Origin: Arenibacter amylolyticus | GTDB lineage: Bacteria > Bacteroidota > Bacteroidia > Flavobacteriales > Flavobacteriaceae | Length of the DNA stretch: 64,000 bases | Direction of reading: 5' to 3' | Assembly (NCBI RefSeq): GCF_002150785.1 | Contig: NZ_MTAZ01000019.1 | Span: 1 to 64,000, forward strand | In this document: positions 26,867 to 34,184 of the stretch, in pieces | How positions within the stretch are numbered: the first letter of the stretch is position 1 | Layout of the letters: every line of letters starts with the position of its first letter | Notes under the pieces: generated by a model | Databases searched by the model: none | Told to the model about the DNA's origin: nothing | The model's input: only the letters and a program-made list of their open reading frames with translations | Program-made: the position numbers and the translations under genes

Positions 26867-28060
26867 ATGAACCTTCACGAATATCAGGGAAAAGAGATTT
26901 TAGCAAGCTTTGGAGTGCGTATCCAACGCGGAGTAGTTGCACATAATGCTAAGGAGGCAGTAGAGGCCGCCAAGCAGTTAACGCAGGAGACAGGGACCGG
27001 ATGGCATGTAATAAAGGCTCAGGTCCATGCTGGAGGTCGCGGTAAAGGTGGCGGTGTAAAACTGGCCAAGAACTTACGCGAGGTCGAGGAGATTGCAGGG
27101 AACATTATTGGAATGAACCTGATAACTCCACAAACTTCGGCCGAAGGAAAAAAGGTACATAAGGTTTTAGTGGCAGAAGATGTTTACTATCCAGGGGATA
27201 GTGAAACGAGTGAATTCTATATGTCCGTTTTGCTCAATAGAGGTACAGGAAGAAACATGGTAATGTATTCCACCGAAGGTGGGATGGATATAGAGGAAGT
27301 GGCAGAAAAGACTCCACACCTTATTTTTACGGAGGAAATTGATCCGGCAACCGGATTGCTTCCTTTCCAAGCTAGAAAGATAGCTTTCAACCTAGGGTTG
27401 TCTGGAACGGCATTTAAGGAAATGACCAAGTTTGTATCCAACTTGTACAAAGCGTATATAGAAAGTGATGCAAGTATGTTCGAGATTAACCCAGTGCTTA
27501 AAACGTCGGACGATAAGATCATGGCTGTGGATGCTAAGGTTTCTATAGATGACAATGCGTTATATAGAAGAAAGCAATATGCCGAAATGAGGGATCTTCG
27601 CGAGGAGAATCCAATCGAGGTAGAGGCAAGGGCTGTTGGACTTAACTACGTGGACTTGGACGGAAACGTGGGATGTATGGTGAACGGAGCCGGTTTGGCG
27701 ATGGCTACCATGGACTTGATTAAAATGGCTGGTGGTGAGCCTGCCAACTTCTTGGACGTTGGTGGTACTGCAGATGCTAAAAGGGTTGAAGAAGCCTTTA
27801 GGATCATCCTTAAGGATCCGGCCGTTAAATGTATCCTTATTAATATTTTTGGAGGAATTGTACGTTGCGATAGAGTAGCGCAAGGAGTGGTAGATGCTTA
27901 TAAGAATATGGGCGATGCCATTAAAGTTCCAATTATTGTTAGATTGCAAGGGACCAATGCCGAATTGGCGAAGGAAATCTTGGATAACTCTGGATTGGCC
28001 GTTCACGCTGCTGTTCAGTTCCAAGAGGCTGCCGATAAGGTAAAAGAGGTTTTGGCCTAA
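26867..28060 (+). CDS. sucC: Succinyl-CoA ligase (ADP/GDP-forming) subunit beta
   Basis: A 397-residue TCA-cycle subunit that couples succinyl-CoA cleavage to nucleotide synthesis. It opens with the signature MNLHEYQGKEILASFGV, followed by the ATP-grasp domain with IKAQVHAGGRGKGGGVKLA, ending near SMFEINPVL. The C-terminal CoA-ligase domain has GNVGCMVNGAGLAMATMD, FLDVGGTADAKRVEEAF and LINIFGGIVRCDRVAQGVV. Length matches E. coli SucC (388). The alpha subunit gene sucD does not follow; a terminator comes 23 bases after the stop, so the subunits are encoded apart, as is common in flavobacteria. Confidence 0.98.
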   Translation: MNLHEYQGKEILASFGVRIQRGVVAHNAKEAVEAAKQLTQETGTGWHVIKAQVHAGGRGKGGGVKLAKNLREVEEIAGNIIGMNLITPQTSAEGKKVHKVLVAEDVYYPGDSETSEFYMSVLLNRGTGRNMVMYSTEGGMDIEEVAEKTPHLIFTEEIDPATGLLPFQARKIAFNLGLSGTAFKEMTKFVSNLYKAYIESDASMFEINPVLKTSDDKIMAVDAKVSIDDNALYRRKQYAEMRDLREENPIEVEARAVGLNYVDLDGNVGCMVNGAGLAMATMDLIKMAGGEPANFLDVGGTADAKRVEEAFRIILKDPAVKCILINIFGGIVRCDRVAQGVVDAYKNMGDAIKVPIIVRLQGTNAELAKEILDNSGLAVHAAVQFQEAADKVKEVLA

Positions 28061-28082
28061 GAATATATTATTTTTGATAGTT

Positions 28083-28119
28083 AAAAGGCAGTTACCGATG
28101 GGAGCTGCCTTTTTTTTGT
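28083..28119 (+). terminator. Terminator of sucC
   Basis: AAAAGGCAG (28083-28091) pairs exactly with CTGCCTTTT (28105-28113) and runs into Ts. Confidence 0.9.
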
Positions 28120-28248
28120 TTTCTGCTTCCAATGTTAAAAGCTTGTTAAAAATGGATATGAGCGTAACAATGTTTAAAGTTGCCCGTCTTTTAGGTGTAT
28201 CTCATCAATACATTATTTATTAGTTCATCAATCTAAAAAACGAGCATC

Positions 28249-28587
28249 ATGAAAAAACTAAATTTAATTCTTGTAGCTGTAATGCTATTTTCTGTAGGGA
28301 GTGTCTTTGCCAATAGTGGTTTGGAGGAGGAGTCTCCCAAGGGGTTAACCCAACAGATTAACGAGCTTTTAACCCGTAATGTGCCTCTAAGTCTAATGGA
28401 AGAGGACATGAGCGCTGTGGTTTACTTTACGGTGAATACCGAAAAAGAAATTGTAGTACTCTCAGTAATGACCAATGAAGAGGCGTTAGATGCCTATATA
28501 AAAAGTAGGCTGAATTACGAAAAGGTAAAATGCACCGAATTGGAGATTGGGGAAACCTATAAGATTCCCGTCGAGGTCAAGAGTTAA
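28249..28587 (+). CDS. Small exported protein, unknown function
   Basis: A 112-residue protein with a signal peptide (MKKLNLILVAVMLFSVGSVFA). The mature part has a helical start (LTQQINELLTRNVP) and then beta strands (MSAVVYFTVNTEKEIVVLSVMT, YKIPVEVKS). This alternation faintly recalls a TonB C-terminal-type domain found in small flavobacterial secreted proteins, but I cannot confirm it. The upstream 160 bases are open and the gene ends at a strong bidirectional terminator, so it is monocistronic. No further inference is possible. Confidence 0.65.
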   Translation: MKKLNLILVAVMLFSVGSVFANSGLEEESPKGLTQQINELLTRNVPLSLMEEDMSAVVYFTVNTEKEIVVLSVMTNEEALDAYIKSRLNYEKVKCTELEIGETYKIPVEVKS

Positions 28588-28603
28588 TGCGGTAAGTTGT
28601 TAG

Positions 28604-28636
28604 AAAAAGTCCTGAATAACACTCAGGACTTTTTTT
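28604..28636. terminator. Bidirectional terminator overlapping the DUF1456 stop codon
   Basis: AAAAAGTCCTGA (28604-28615) pairs exactly with TCAGGACTTTTT (28623-28634). On the minus strand the TGA stop of the DUF1456 gene (28623-28625) is part of the stem. Confidence 0.9.
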
Positions 28637-29006
28637 TGTTCTTGTATTTAACCGGGCTGATGTCCGGAGTAGGCTTCTTCTTGTACTTGCCCTTAAATGA
28701 AGCTGGCGCTGAGGCTTTTTGAGTTTTGGGCTTTGCCGATGTTGATTTTGCCGGTTTGGGTAAGCTAATTTCAGTGTCCTTGGGGTTGTCCTTGGTGCCC
28801 CTGTAGTGAATGACCAATCCGTTTAGAAAATTCCGCAGAATTTGATCGCCACATTCTACATAGTTGGGGTGGTCTTCCTTTCTGAAGAAAGCGCCCAGTT
28901 CGCTTTTGGATATTTTAAAATCTACCAGTTGTAAAATATCTACAATCTCGTCATTTCGAAGTTTTAGGGCTACCCGTAACTTTTTTAGAATATCGTTATT
29001 GGTCAT
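28623..29006 (-). CDS. DUF1456 (YehS-like) protein
   Basis: A 127-residue protein. The ATG at 29006 is preferred over the TTG six codons earlier because MTNNDILKKLRVAL matches the YehS start. Two DUF1456 repeats follow: residues about 1-45 (DILKKLRVALKLRNDEIVDILQLV) and 46-90 (ISKSELGAFFRKEDHPNYVECGDQILRNFLNGLVIHYRG). The last 40 residues are basic and Pro/Ala/Lys-rich, ending KNKKKS, likely disordered and possibly nucleic-acid-contacting. YehS has no known function. The stop codon lies inside the terminator stem shared with the convergent gene. Confidence 0.85.
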   Translation of the reverse strand: MTNNDILKKLRVALKLRNDEIVDILQLVDFKISKSELGAFFRKEDHPNYVECGDQILRNFLNGLVIHYRGTKDNPKDTEISLPKPAKSTSAKPKTQKASAPASFKGKYKKKPTPDISPVKYKNKKKS

Positions 29007-29024
29007 ACTATTATTTTTTGGCAA

Positions 29025-29318
29025 GATATTACAAAATTTAAACCCAATGACTATCTACTCCCTTTTTTACGGCGGCTAAATCGGTTTATATGGGGCATTT
29101 GAAATTTAAACCCCTTACCGGCCCTATTAAATTAATTGCTTGCGAGAGAGGGAGGTTTGCGTTAACGAAAAATAGGAGGTTAGGTAAGTTGTTTTATAAA
29201 TGAAATATGGGGAGGGTAAGCCGTTTGATTCTGGAGTGGCTCATAGAACAAGGGTAGGTGGATTTGGAGGTGGGTTGGATCCTTTTTGCCAAGAAATAGC
29301 GGGTAATAACGCATAAAG
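29025..29318. other. Intergenic region upstream of the hsp20 control region
   Basis: No gene visible. The last part leads into the inverted repeat and sigma-54-type promoter of hsp20, annotated separately. Confidence 0.4.
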
Positions 29319-29365
29319 ATGACGAAATGACACCTTAAGCCGCGTCAAATCGGTCAAAACGTCAT
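29319..29365. promoter_or_regulatory. Interrupted inverted repeat, candidate activator site for hsp20
   Basis: ATGACG-AAA-TGAC (29319-29331) is mirrored by GTCA-AAA-CGTCAT (29353-29365): ten paired bases per arm around a non-pairing AAA, with a 21-base centre. It lies directly upstream of the sigma-54-type promoter and could bind an NtrC-like activator. Confidence 0.45.
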
Positions 29366-29376
29366 GAATTTAGTAC

Positions 29377-29392
29377 TGGTATGCGTTTTGCA
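29377..29392 (+). promoter_or_regulatory. Sigma-54-type (-24/-12) promoter for hsp20
   Basis: TGGTAT-GCGTT-TTGCA has GG and GC at the exact spacing of the RpoN consensus TGGCAC-N5-TTGCA, with two changes in the first block (C to T, final C to T). It ends 47 bases before the hsp20 ATG. No TAnnTTTG element is present. Confidence 0.55.
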
Positions 29393-29439
29393 TTTCACCT
29401 TATGAACAAAAGAAAGTTGAACAAAAAAAATTGATAATT

Positions 29440-29865
29440 ATGAGTATAGTAAAAAGAAATAACATCGTTTTTCCGTCTTTAATGAATGAATTTTTAAGAC
29501 AAGATTGGTTTGGCGGTATGGATAGTGTAAGAGATTCAATGCCAGCCGTAAACGTAAAAGAAACTGAAACTGGGTTTGAGTTAGAAATGGCCATTCCTGG
29601 TAGAAATAAAGAAGATTTCAATATTGAGATCGATAATGACGTACTTACTATTTCCTCGGAAGTGAAAACTGAAGACAGTAAGGAAGAGGATAGTTACACC
29701 AGAAGGGAGTTCTCTTATAATTCCTTTAGGCGTGTGTTTAGCTTGCCCGAAAGTGTAAATCCGGACAAGATTGATGCTAAGTACGAAGACGGAATTTTAA
29801 AGTTTGAACTGCCTAAAAAGGAGGAGGCCATGCCGAAACCTAAAAGGGCAATTACCATCTCTTAA
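29440..29865 (+). CDS. Small heat-shock protein (Hsp20/alpha-crystallin family)
   Basis: A 141-residue ATP-independent holdase chaperone. The start is ATG 29440 (MSIVKRNNIVFPS); the longer TTG frame adds three residues. The alpha-crystallin domain spans about residues 38-130: VNVKETETGFELEMAIPGRNKEDFNIEIDNDVLTIS, a charged loop EDSKEEDSYTRREFSYNSFRRVFSLPESV, and KYEDGILKFELPKK. The C-terminal ITI is the I-X-I anchor used in oligomer assembly. The upstream sequence has a sigma-54-type promoter and inverted repeat, suggesting activator-dependent expression. A hairpin follows, and the gene is convergent with hxlR. Confidence 0.95.
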   Translation: MSIVKRNNIVFPSLMNEFLRQDWFGGMDSVRDSMPAVNVKETETGFELEMAIPGRNKEDFNIEIDNDVLTISSEVKTEDSKEEDSYTRREFSYNSFRRVFSLPESVNPDKIDAKYEDGILKFELPKKEEAMPKPKRAITIS

Positions 29866-29922
29866 AGATAGGAAGAAGTCCCTGGCTACAGGGTAATTTT
29901 CATAGTTTGGTTGGTTAGTGAA

Positions 29923-29954
29923 GGAAGGCGCTTTATATTATTAAGGCGCCTTCC
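29923..29954. terminator. Hairpin after hsp20
   Basis: GGAAGGCGC (29923-29931) pairs exactly with GCGCCTTCC (29946-29954), between convergent hsp20 and the HxlR-type gene. The T tract is weak. Confidence 0.5.
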
Positions 29955-30030
29955 ATTGTTATAGCAGCCTCAAGTTTTCCGTGAGATGCAATTAGGTTTT
30001 TGCAATAGAACTCAGAAGCGTTTTAATGCC

Positions 30031-30399
30031 TTAGTCGCGTTCGGCATCAATCATAGATTGCCTATACTCAATTCCCCATTTTGCCATTTCGTCTATTAAG
30101 GGCGACAGGGTTTTACCATACTTGGTGATAGAATATTCTACCGTGATGGGCTTGGTGTTCATGACGGTGCGACTCACCAACTGGTTCATTTCCAGGTCCT
30201 GGAGTTCCTTGGAGAGCATTTTGGTGCCAATGCCCTTCACCTCGCGTAGTAAATCCATGAAGCCTAACTTATCGCCCTCTATGAGGGTGCCCAGTATATG
30301 GAACTTCCACTTGCCAGATAAAATACTCATGGTGTCGCTAATGGCCTGCATTCTAACCTGACAAACCGGGGAGTTGTTTATGACTGCTTTCTTTCTCAT
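30031..30399 (-). CDS. HxlR/DUF24-family redox-type transcriptional regulator
   Basis: A 122-residue winged-helix dimeric regulator. VCQVRMQAISDTMSILSGKWKFHILGTLIEGDKLGFMDLLREVKGIGTKMLSKELQDLEMNQLVSR is the standard HxlR core, with the recognition helix near TKMLSKELQDLE. Cys13, just before the first helix, corresponds to the sensing cysteine of thiol- and quinone-responsive relatives such as YodB and HypR. Its own upstream region carries two 14-bp palindromes 18 bases apart, so autoregulation is likely. The same arrangement occurs before the YdhR-type gene at 32251. Divergent from the DsbA-like gene. Confidence 0.92.
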   Translation of the reverse strand: MRKKAVINNSPVCQVRMQAISDTMSILSGKWKFHILGTLIEGDKLGFMDLLREVKGIGTKMLSKELQDLEMNQLVSRTVMNTKPITVEYSITKYGKTLSPLIDEMAKWGIEYRQSMIDAERD

Positions 30400-30443
30400 A
30401 GTTTTTTTTGTGTTAAATATGAAGGTGCTACTACCAAGGGTAG

Positions 30444-30475
30444 TTCCCTATAGGAAACTACTTCCCAAAAGGAAA
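30444..30475. promoter_or_regulatory. Tandem palindromic operator upstream of the HxlR-type gene
   Basis: Two sites with an 18-base period: TTCCCTATAGGAAA (30444-30457) and TTCCCAAAAGGAAA (30462-30475). On the minus strand they read TTTCC-N4-GGGAA. They lie just downstream of a minus-strand TATATTTG element and upstream of the plus-strand one, so a bound dimer pair could control both directions. Confidence 0.65.
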
Positions 30476-30482
30476 TGCGTAT

Positions 30483-30490
30483 CAAATATA
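30483..30490 (-). promoter_or_regulatory. -7 promoter element for the HxlR-type gene
   Basis: TATATTTG on the minus strand, seven bases upstream of the first operator palindrome. Confidence 0.55.
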
Positions 30491-30504
30491 CAGCTTATTC
30501 CCCG

Positions 30505-30512
30505 TATCTTTG
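30505..30512 (+). promoter_or_regulatory. -7 promoter element for the DsbA-like gene
   Basis: TATCTTTG on the plus strand; the two palindromes would lie some 40-75 bases upstream of its start point. The leader to the ATG at 30701 would be about 180 bases. Confidence 0.45.
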
Positions 30513-30700
30513 CCTGTGATTAAAAATGAAAAAGGAGTGTATCCAATGAGGAGGGAAATTCAACTGTAGTCACAAAGGGCCCTACTGACAAGAAAAGGAA
30601 TACAATGTCGATTAAAAATATCAGTTAAAATCAATCCTTAAAATTATTAAACGAATCATCCATTAGGGTTTTACCGCTTTATTGGGAAAAATCAAAAGAT

Positions 30701-31624
30701 ATGAGTAACGAAACATCAAAAAATAATCCGCTTTTATGCGATATAGAAACGGGAATGTGTGAGGTAACGACTAATGAAGTTCAAGAGGCTTCCGATTCAA
30801 CCCCTGCCGCTACCAATAAAAAAATTAAGTTGGTTTATTTTACCGATCCAATTTGTTCTTCTTGTTGGGGGATTGAGCCCCAATTGAGAAAACTGAAATT
30901 GGAATATGGAAATCAGTTAGAGATTGAATACAGAATGGGTGGCTTATTACCAAATTGGAGTTACAATAGTGGAGGTATCAGTAAGCCCTCCGATGTTGCT
31001 TCACACTGGGATGAGGTGAGTGTTTATTACGATATGCCCATAGATGGGGATCTGTGGTTAGAAGACCCCTTAAACTCGTCCTACCCACCTTCCATTGCTT
31101 TTAAGGCAGCGCAATTACAGGATGAAGAGAAGGCCGTGCTATTTATGAGGGAGATGAGGGAAATGATGTTCCTAAAGAAAAAGAATCTTGCTAAATGGGA
31201 GCACATGGCTACTGCCGCAACTAGCGTAGGACTGGATGTGACCCAATTAAAAGTCGATTTTGAAGGCAAGGCCAAATCCTTGTTTGAAGAGGATTTAAAA
31301 GTGGCAAGGGATTATGGGGTAAGAGGATTCCCTACTATCTACTTTTTGGATGATGCTGGAAATAAAGAATTGGTATATGGATCAAAACCCTACGCCCTTT
31401 ACGAAGCGGCCATTCTTAAACTGAATCCGAATATTTCAAAAAGTGAATACAGTAAAAACTGGGAAACACTATTCTCTAAATATCCCACACTAACAGCAAA
31501 AGAGTATTCCGTGCTATCCGGTGCGCCAAGAATAGAAAGTGAGGAAATGTTGAATGCGCTTTCAGATAGTGGAAAGTTAGATAAATGGAACACAAAAAAC
31601 GGGGCCATCTGGATTTTACAATAA
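30701..31624 (+). CDS. Cytosolic DsbA-family thiol oxidoreductase (YjbH/FrnE-like)
   Basis: A 307-residue thioredoxin-fold protein with a helical insert. The active site FTDPICSSCWGIEPQL carries Cys52 and Cys55; the CxxCW form is that of FrnE and of the YjbH/SpxH group, not of secreted DsbA. GVRGFPTIYFLDD (about 205) is the cis-proline loop. There is no signal peptide. The first 40 residues are a lineage extension with two more cysteines (Cys13, Cys20) in LLCDIETGMCEV. It is followed by doxX (45-base gap) and is divergent from an HxlR-type regulator, pointing to thiol or quinone stress. Substrate unknown. Confidence 0.87.
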   Translation: MSNETSKNNPLLCDIETGMCEVTTNEVQEASDSTPAATNKKIKLVYFTDPICSSCWGIEPQLRKLKLEYGNQLEIEYRMGGLLPNWSYNSGGISKPSDVASHWDEVSVYYDMPIDGDLWLEDPLNSSYPPSIAFKAAQLQDEEKAVLFMREMREMMFLKKKNLAKWEHMATAATSVGLDVTQLKVDFEGKAKSLFEEDLKVARDYGVRGFPTIYFLDDAGNKELVYGSKPYALYEAAILKLNPNISKSEYSKNWETLFSKYPTLTAKEYSVLSGAPRIESEEMLNALSDSGKLDKWNTKNGAIWILQ

Positions 31625-31669
31625 TATGTACTATCCACCATCAACCTATAAATTTTAAATAAATCACCA

Positions 31670-32098
31670 ATGATCAAAAAAATCTTTAATCCCGGGGAGA
31701 CCTCCAATACGATAAGTTATGCAATATTATTGCTCCGTCTGGCCGCAGGGGTGTTCATGTTGACCCATGGTATGGGGAAATTATCCGCCTTATTTGGTAG
31801 TGACCCCATTCAGTTTCCAGATCCCATTGGGTTAGGAGCAACGGTGTCCCTAGCGCTTACCGTTTTTTCCGAAGTGTTCTGTTCCTTGCTCCTAATTCTG
31901 GGCTTGGGAACTCGCTTTGCCACCCTACCATTACTCATCACTATGTTAGTAGCTGCGTTTATAGTCCATGCCACTGATGGATTTGGGAGGCAGGAACTGC
32001 CCCTCTTCTACGCAACGGTTTATGTGGTTATAGGCCTATTAGGTGCCGGTAAAATTTCACTGGATAATTTGGTGTACGCTAAAATTAAAGAGGAGTAG
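31670..32098 (+). CDS. DoxX family membrane protein
   Basis: A 142-residue four-helix membrane protein. The DoxX signature LLRLAAGVFMLTHGMGKL lies in helix 1, followed by SLALTVFSEVFCSLLLILGLGTRFATLPLLITMLVAAFIVH spanning helices 2 and 3. DoxX proteins take part in thiol-stress complexes in mycobacteria and in quinone-linked reactions elsewhere; the activity of this one is unknown. It is downstream of the DsbA-like gene in the same direction and shares its terminator, so they are probably one operon controlled with the divergent regulator. Confidence 0.88.
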   Translation: MIKKIFNPGETSNTISYAILLLRLAAGVFMLTHGMGKLSALFGSDPIQFPDPIGLGATVSLALTVFSEVFCSLLLILGLGTRFATLPLLITMLVAAFIVHATDGFGRQELPLFYATVYVVIGLLGAGKISLDNLVYAKIKEE

Positions 32099-32161
32099 GG
32101 CACTACTAATTTTTACTAGCTTTTATCGCTGAAGCTATTGATTAATAGGGGAACAAAGTAT

Positions 32162-32190
32162 TAAAGAGGGGCTGCAGCCCCTCTTTATAT
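32162..32190. terminator. Terminator of the dsbA-like/doxX operon
   Basis: AAAGAGGGGCTG (32163-32174) is followed with no loop bases by its exact complement CAGCCCCTCTTT (32175-32186). It is a perfect 24-base palindrome between convergent genes. Confidence 0.75.
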
Positions 32191-32250
32191 TCCGTATCTG
32201 TACTTAATTACAGAACAGAATTGTTAAGTTTAAGACGCTCGACTAGCTGT

Positions 32251-32553
32251 TTAGAGCGGTGCCTTGCATAGTTTGGAAAGCGCTTCGTTTATTTCGAACA
32301 CCCCTCCTTTAATATCAGAATACCCAAATTTCTTTAAGCGTTCGGTGTGCATTTTTAGATAGTTCTCGGCATTTTCTCGAGTGTCGAACATATAGACGCC
32401 TCCTGCCATATTTTCTTTTTGATTTTCGGTCCAGAATTTCCAAACAAAACCGGGTTCCTTGGTAATACTTTGGGCAAGATCGTTCATTTGAATTGCCATT
32501 TCTTTTCCCCACACTTCCTTATGTGGAAAATCTACATACATGATGACGGCCAT
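32251..32553 (-). CDS. YdhR-type monooxygenase
   Basis: A 100-residue member of the YdhR family, dimeric ferredoxin-like alpha-beta barrels that resemble cofactor-free quinol monooxygenases. The start is ATG 32553 (MAVIMYVDFPHKEVWGKEM); the longer frame adds 24 unrelated residues and runs towards the operators. LAQSITKEPGFVWKFWTENQKENMAGGVYMFDTRENAENYLKMHTERL is the family core. The tandem palindromes at 32616-32647 match those of the HxlR-type gene, so the two are probably co-regulated. A role in quinone or aromatic detoxification is inferred from family and context. Confidence 0.85.
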   Translation of the reverse strand: MAVIMYVDFPHKEVWGKEMAIQMNDLAQSITKEPGFVWKFWTENQKENMAGGVYMFDTRENAENYLKMHTERLKKFGYSDIKGGVFEINEALSKLCKAPL

Positions 32554-32615
32554 AATCGTACATTTTTTAATTAGTTGACAAAGTTCCAGAAGGGGAAGAA
32601 CAAACAAGCTATAGC

Positions 32616-32647
32616 TTTCCTCCAAGAAACCAATTTCCTGCAGGAAA
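32616..32647. promoter_or_regulatory. Tandem palindromic operator upstream of the YdhR-type gene
   Basis: TTTCCTCCAAGAAA (32616-32629) and the perfect palindrome TTTCCTGCAGGAAA (32634-32647), again exactly 18 bases apart. The period and TTTCC-N4-GGAAA form match the pair upstream of the HxlR-type gene. An ATAAGATA sequence (32650-32657; TATCTTAT on the minus strand) could be the -7 element, 6 of 8 matching. Confidence 0.65.
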
Positions 32648-32936
32648 CCATAAGATACGAATAAATGAGGTCTAGGGAAAGATAAAAGTTAGTTGTGGTA
32701 GGATTGGTATTGTTTTGCAGTCAGCTCTAGAAGGGGCAGATGTATTTTGTGTTTTTAATTTTGAATTAAAGGAAGCGGTGTTTAGAAATTATTAACGGGA
32801 AAAATAAACCGCATTTTAGGTCTTAACTTAAAAGGATTATATTAGATTTTTACAATAAACTCCTACAAGATAGAATAATAATATTCTTGGTAGACTAATG
32901 AGGTGATTGTGTATAATTAGAGCAAATTAAGGATAA

Positions 32937-33833
32937 ATGGAACTACCTAAATATCATGAAACTTTCATGCCGATATTAGAAATTTTAAATTATGAAGAAT
33001 CCATTAAAAGTAGAGAGTTGTCAATTCGTGTACGTGACAAATATTATTCGGATTTATCAGACAAACTGTTAAACAAAAAAACCAGTTCAGGATCCAATGT
33101 ATTACTAGATAGGATTTCATGGGGAAAATCATACCTCAAAATGGGGAAGTTTGTTTCATATCCGAAAAGGGGACTGGTCCAAATTACGGAGAAGGGTAAG
33201 CAAATTTTGGAGACAGGTAGTTTGTCGCTAAGGCAACTTCAAAATGATAAGGATTTTGTTAAGCATAGAAAATCTGTACAAAGTAAAAAAGACGAAGAAG
33301 TTGAAATTGATTCAGTAAATGTAGACAATGCATCGCCTCAAGATCTAATAGATTCTGGGTTCTCTACAATTGAAACTGAGGTTAAAACTGAGCTATTAGA
33401 AAAACTGAAAGAAATTGATCCTTATTACTTTGAAAAAGTAATTCTTATTCTTTTAAAAAGAATGGGTTATGGAGATTTTATTGAAACATCAAAGTCTGGT
33501 GATGGAGGTATTGATGGTATTATAAATGAAGACAAACTCGGACTCGAAAAAATTTATACTCAAGCGAAGCGATATAATGAAAACAAAGTGCGTGAAAAAG
33601 ATATTCGTAATTTCATAGGGGCAATGAGTGGGGATACGAGTAAAGGAGTTTTTATAACAACTTCAACCTTTGACAATTCTGCCATTCAGAAAGCAAGAGA
33701 AGCCCATCATACTATAATTCTAATTGACGGACCTAAATTAGTAGACCTAATGCATCAATACAATGTCGGGGTGCAAGTGAAAACAGTATATGAGGTAAAA
33801 GAATTGGATAATGACTTTTTTGAGGGAGAATAA
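32937..33833 (+). CDS. Mrr-type restriction endonuclease
   Basis: A 298-residue protein. The N-terminal 95 residues are the winged-helix Mrr_N-like domain (TFMPILEILNYEESIKSRELSIRVRDKYY, GLVQITEKGKQIL). A linker rich in charged residues (100-145) leads to the PD-(D/E)XK nuclease domain: GYGDFIETSKSGDGGIDGIINEDKLG with Asp193, then YTQAKRY with Gln209 and Lys211, giving the Q-x-K form typical of Mrr. These enzymes cut modified DNA (type IV restriction). The gene is visibly more A/T-rich than its neighbours and stands alone, without methylase or partner, suggesting recent gain. Confidence 0.9.
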   Translation: MELPKYHETFMPILEILNYEESIKSRELSIRVRDKYYSDLSDKLLNKKTSSGSNVLLDRISWGKSYLKMGKFVSYPKRGLVQITEKGKQILETGSLSLRQLQNDKDFVKHRKSVQSKKDEEVEIDSVNVDNASPQDLIDSGFSTIETEVKTELLEKLKEIDPYYFEKVILILLKRMGYGDFIETSKSGDGGIDGIINEDKLGLEKIYTQAKRYNENKVREKDIRNFIGAMSGDTSKGVFITTSTFDNSAIQKAREAHHTIILIDGPKLVDLMHQYNVGVQVKTVYEVKELDNDFFEGE

Positions 33834-34184
33834 ATGATTTCCACGAAAAGCTACAACTGTAGGTCTATAGGTTCTTTTCACTTGTTTTTATTGATTTTTA
33901 AACTGTCCTAAATATTTGAATAGTAGTTTATTAGTTTGGATTTAAACGGGTTTAAAAAACCGCATTTTTTTAGTAACTTTAAGTATTGTGGGAATTAAGT
34001 TCCTTCAAATGTAATAGCGGCGATGAACAGTTGGTAGTCAGATATGGATATGCCAAGCCCAAAAGGAAGTTAACCCACCAAGTCCTTGTGGTGTAGTGTT
34101 ACTGTTTGTTATACTCAAAGGGATGTTTTTTTTTGAGTAGCACTTTAGGCAGCATACTGGTCTAGAATCTTTAAATCCAATAAT
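33834..34184. other. Intergenic region with a hairpin at 34112-34139
   Basis: No gene. TACTCAAA (34112-34119) pairs with TTTGAGTA (34132-34139); a T run lies in the loop rather than after the stem. Its role is unclear. It precedes the NmrA-like gene. Confidence 0.35.

Noticed and set aside
27560-28132. 190-codon antisense frame over sucC
   Set aside because: sucC is intact and typical. The antisense frame lacks any domain and crosses the sucC terminator.
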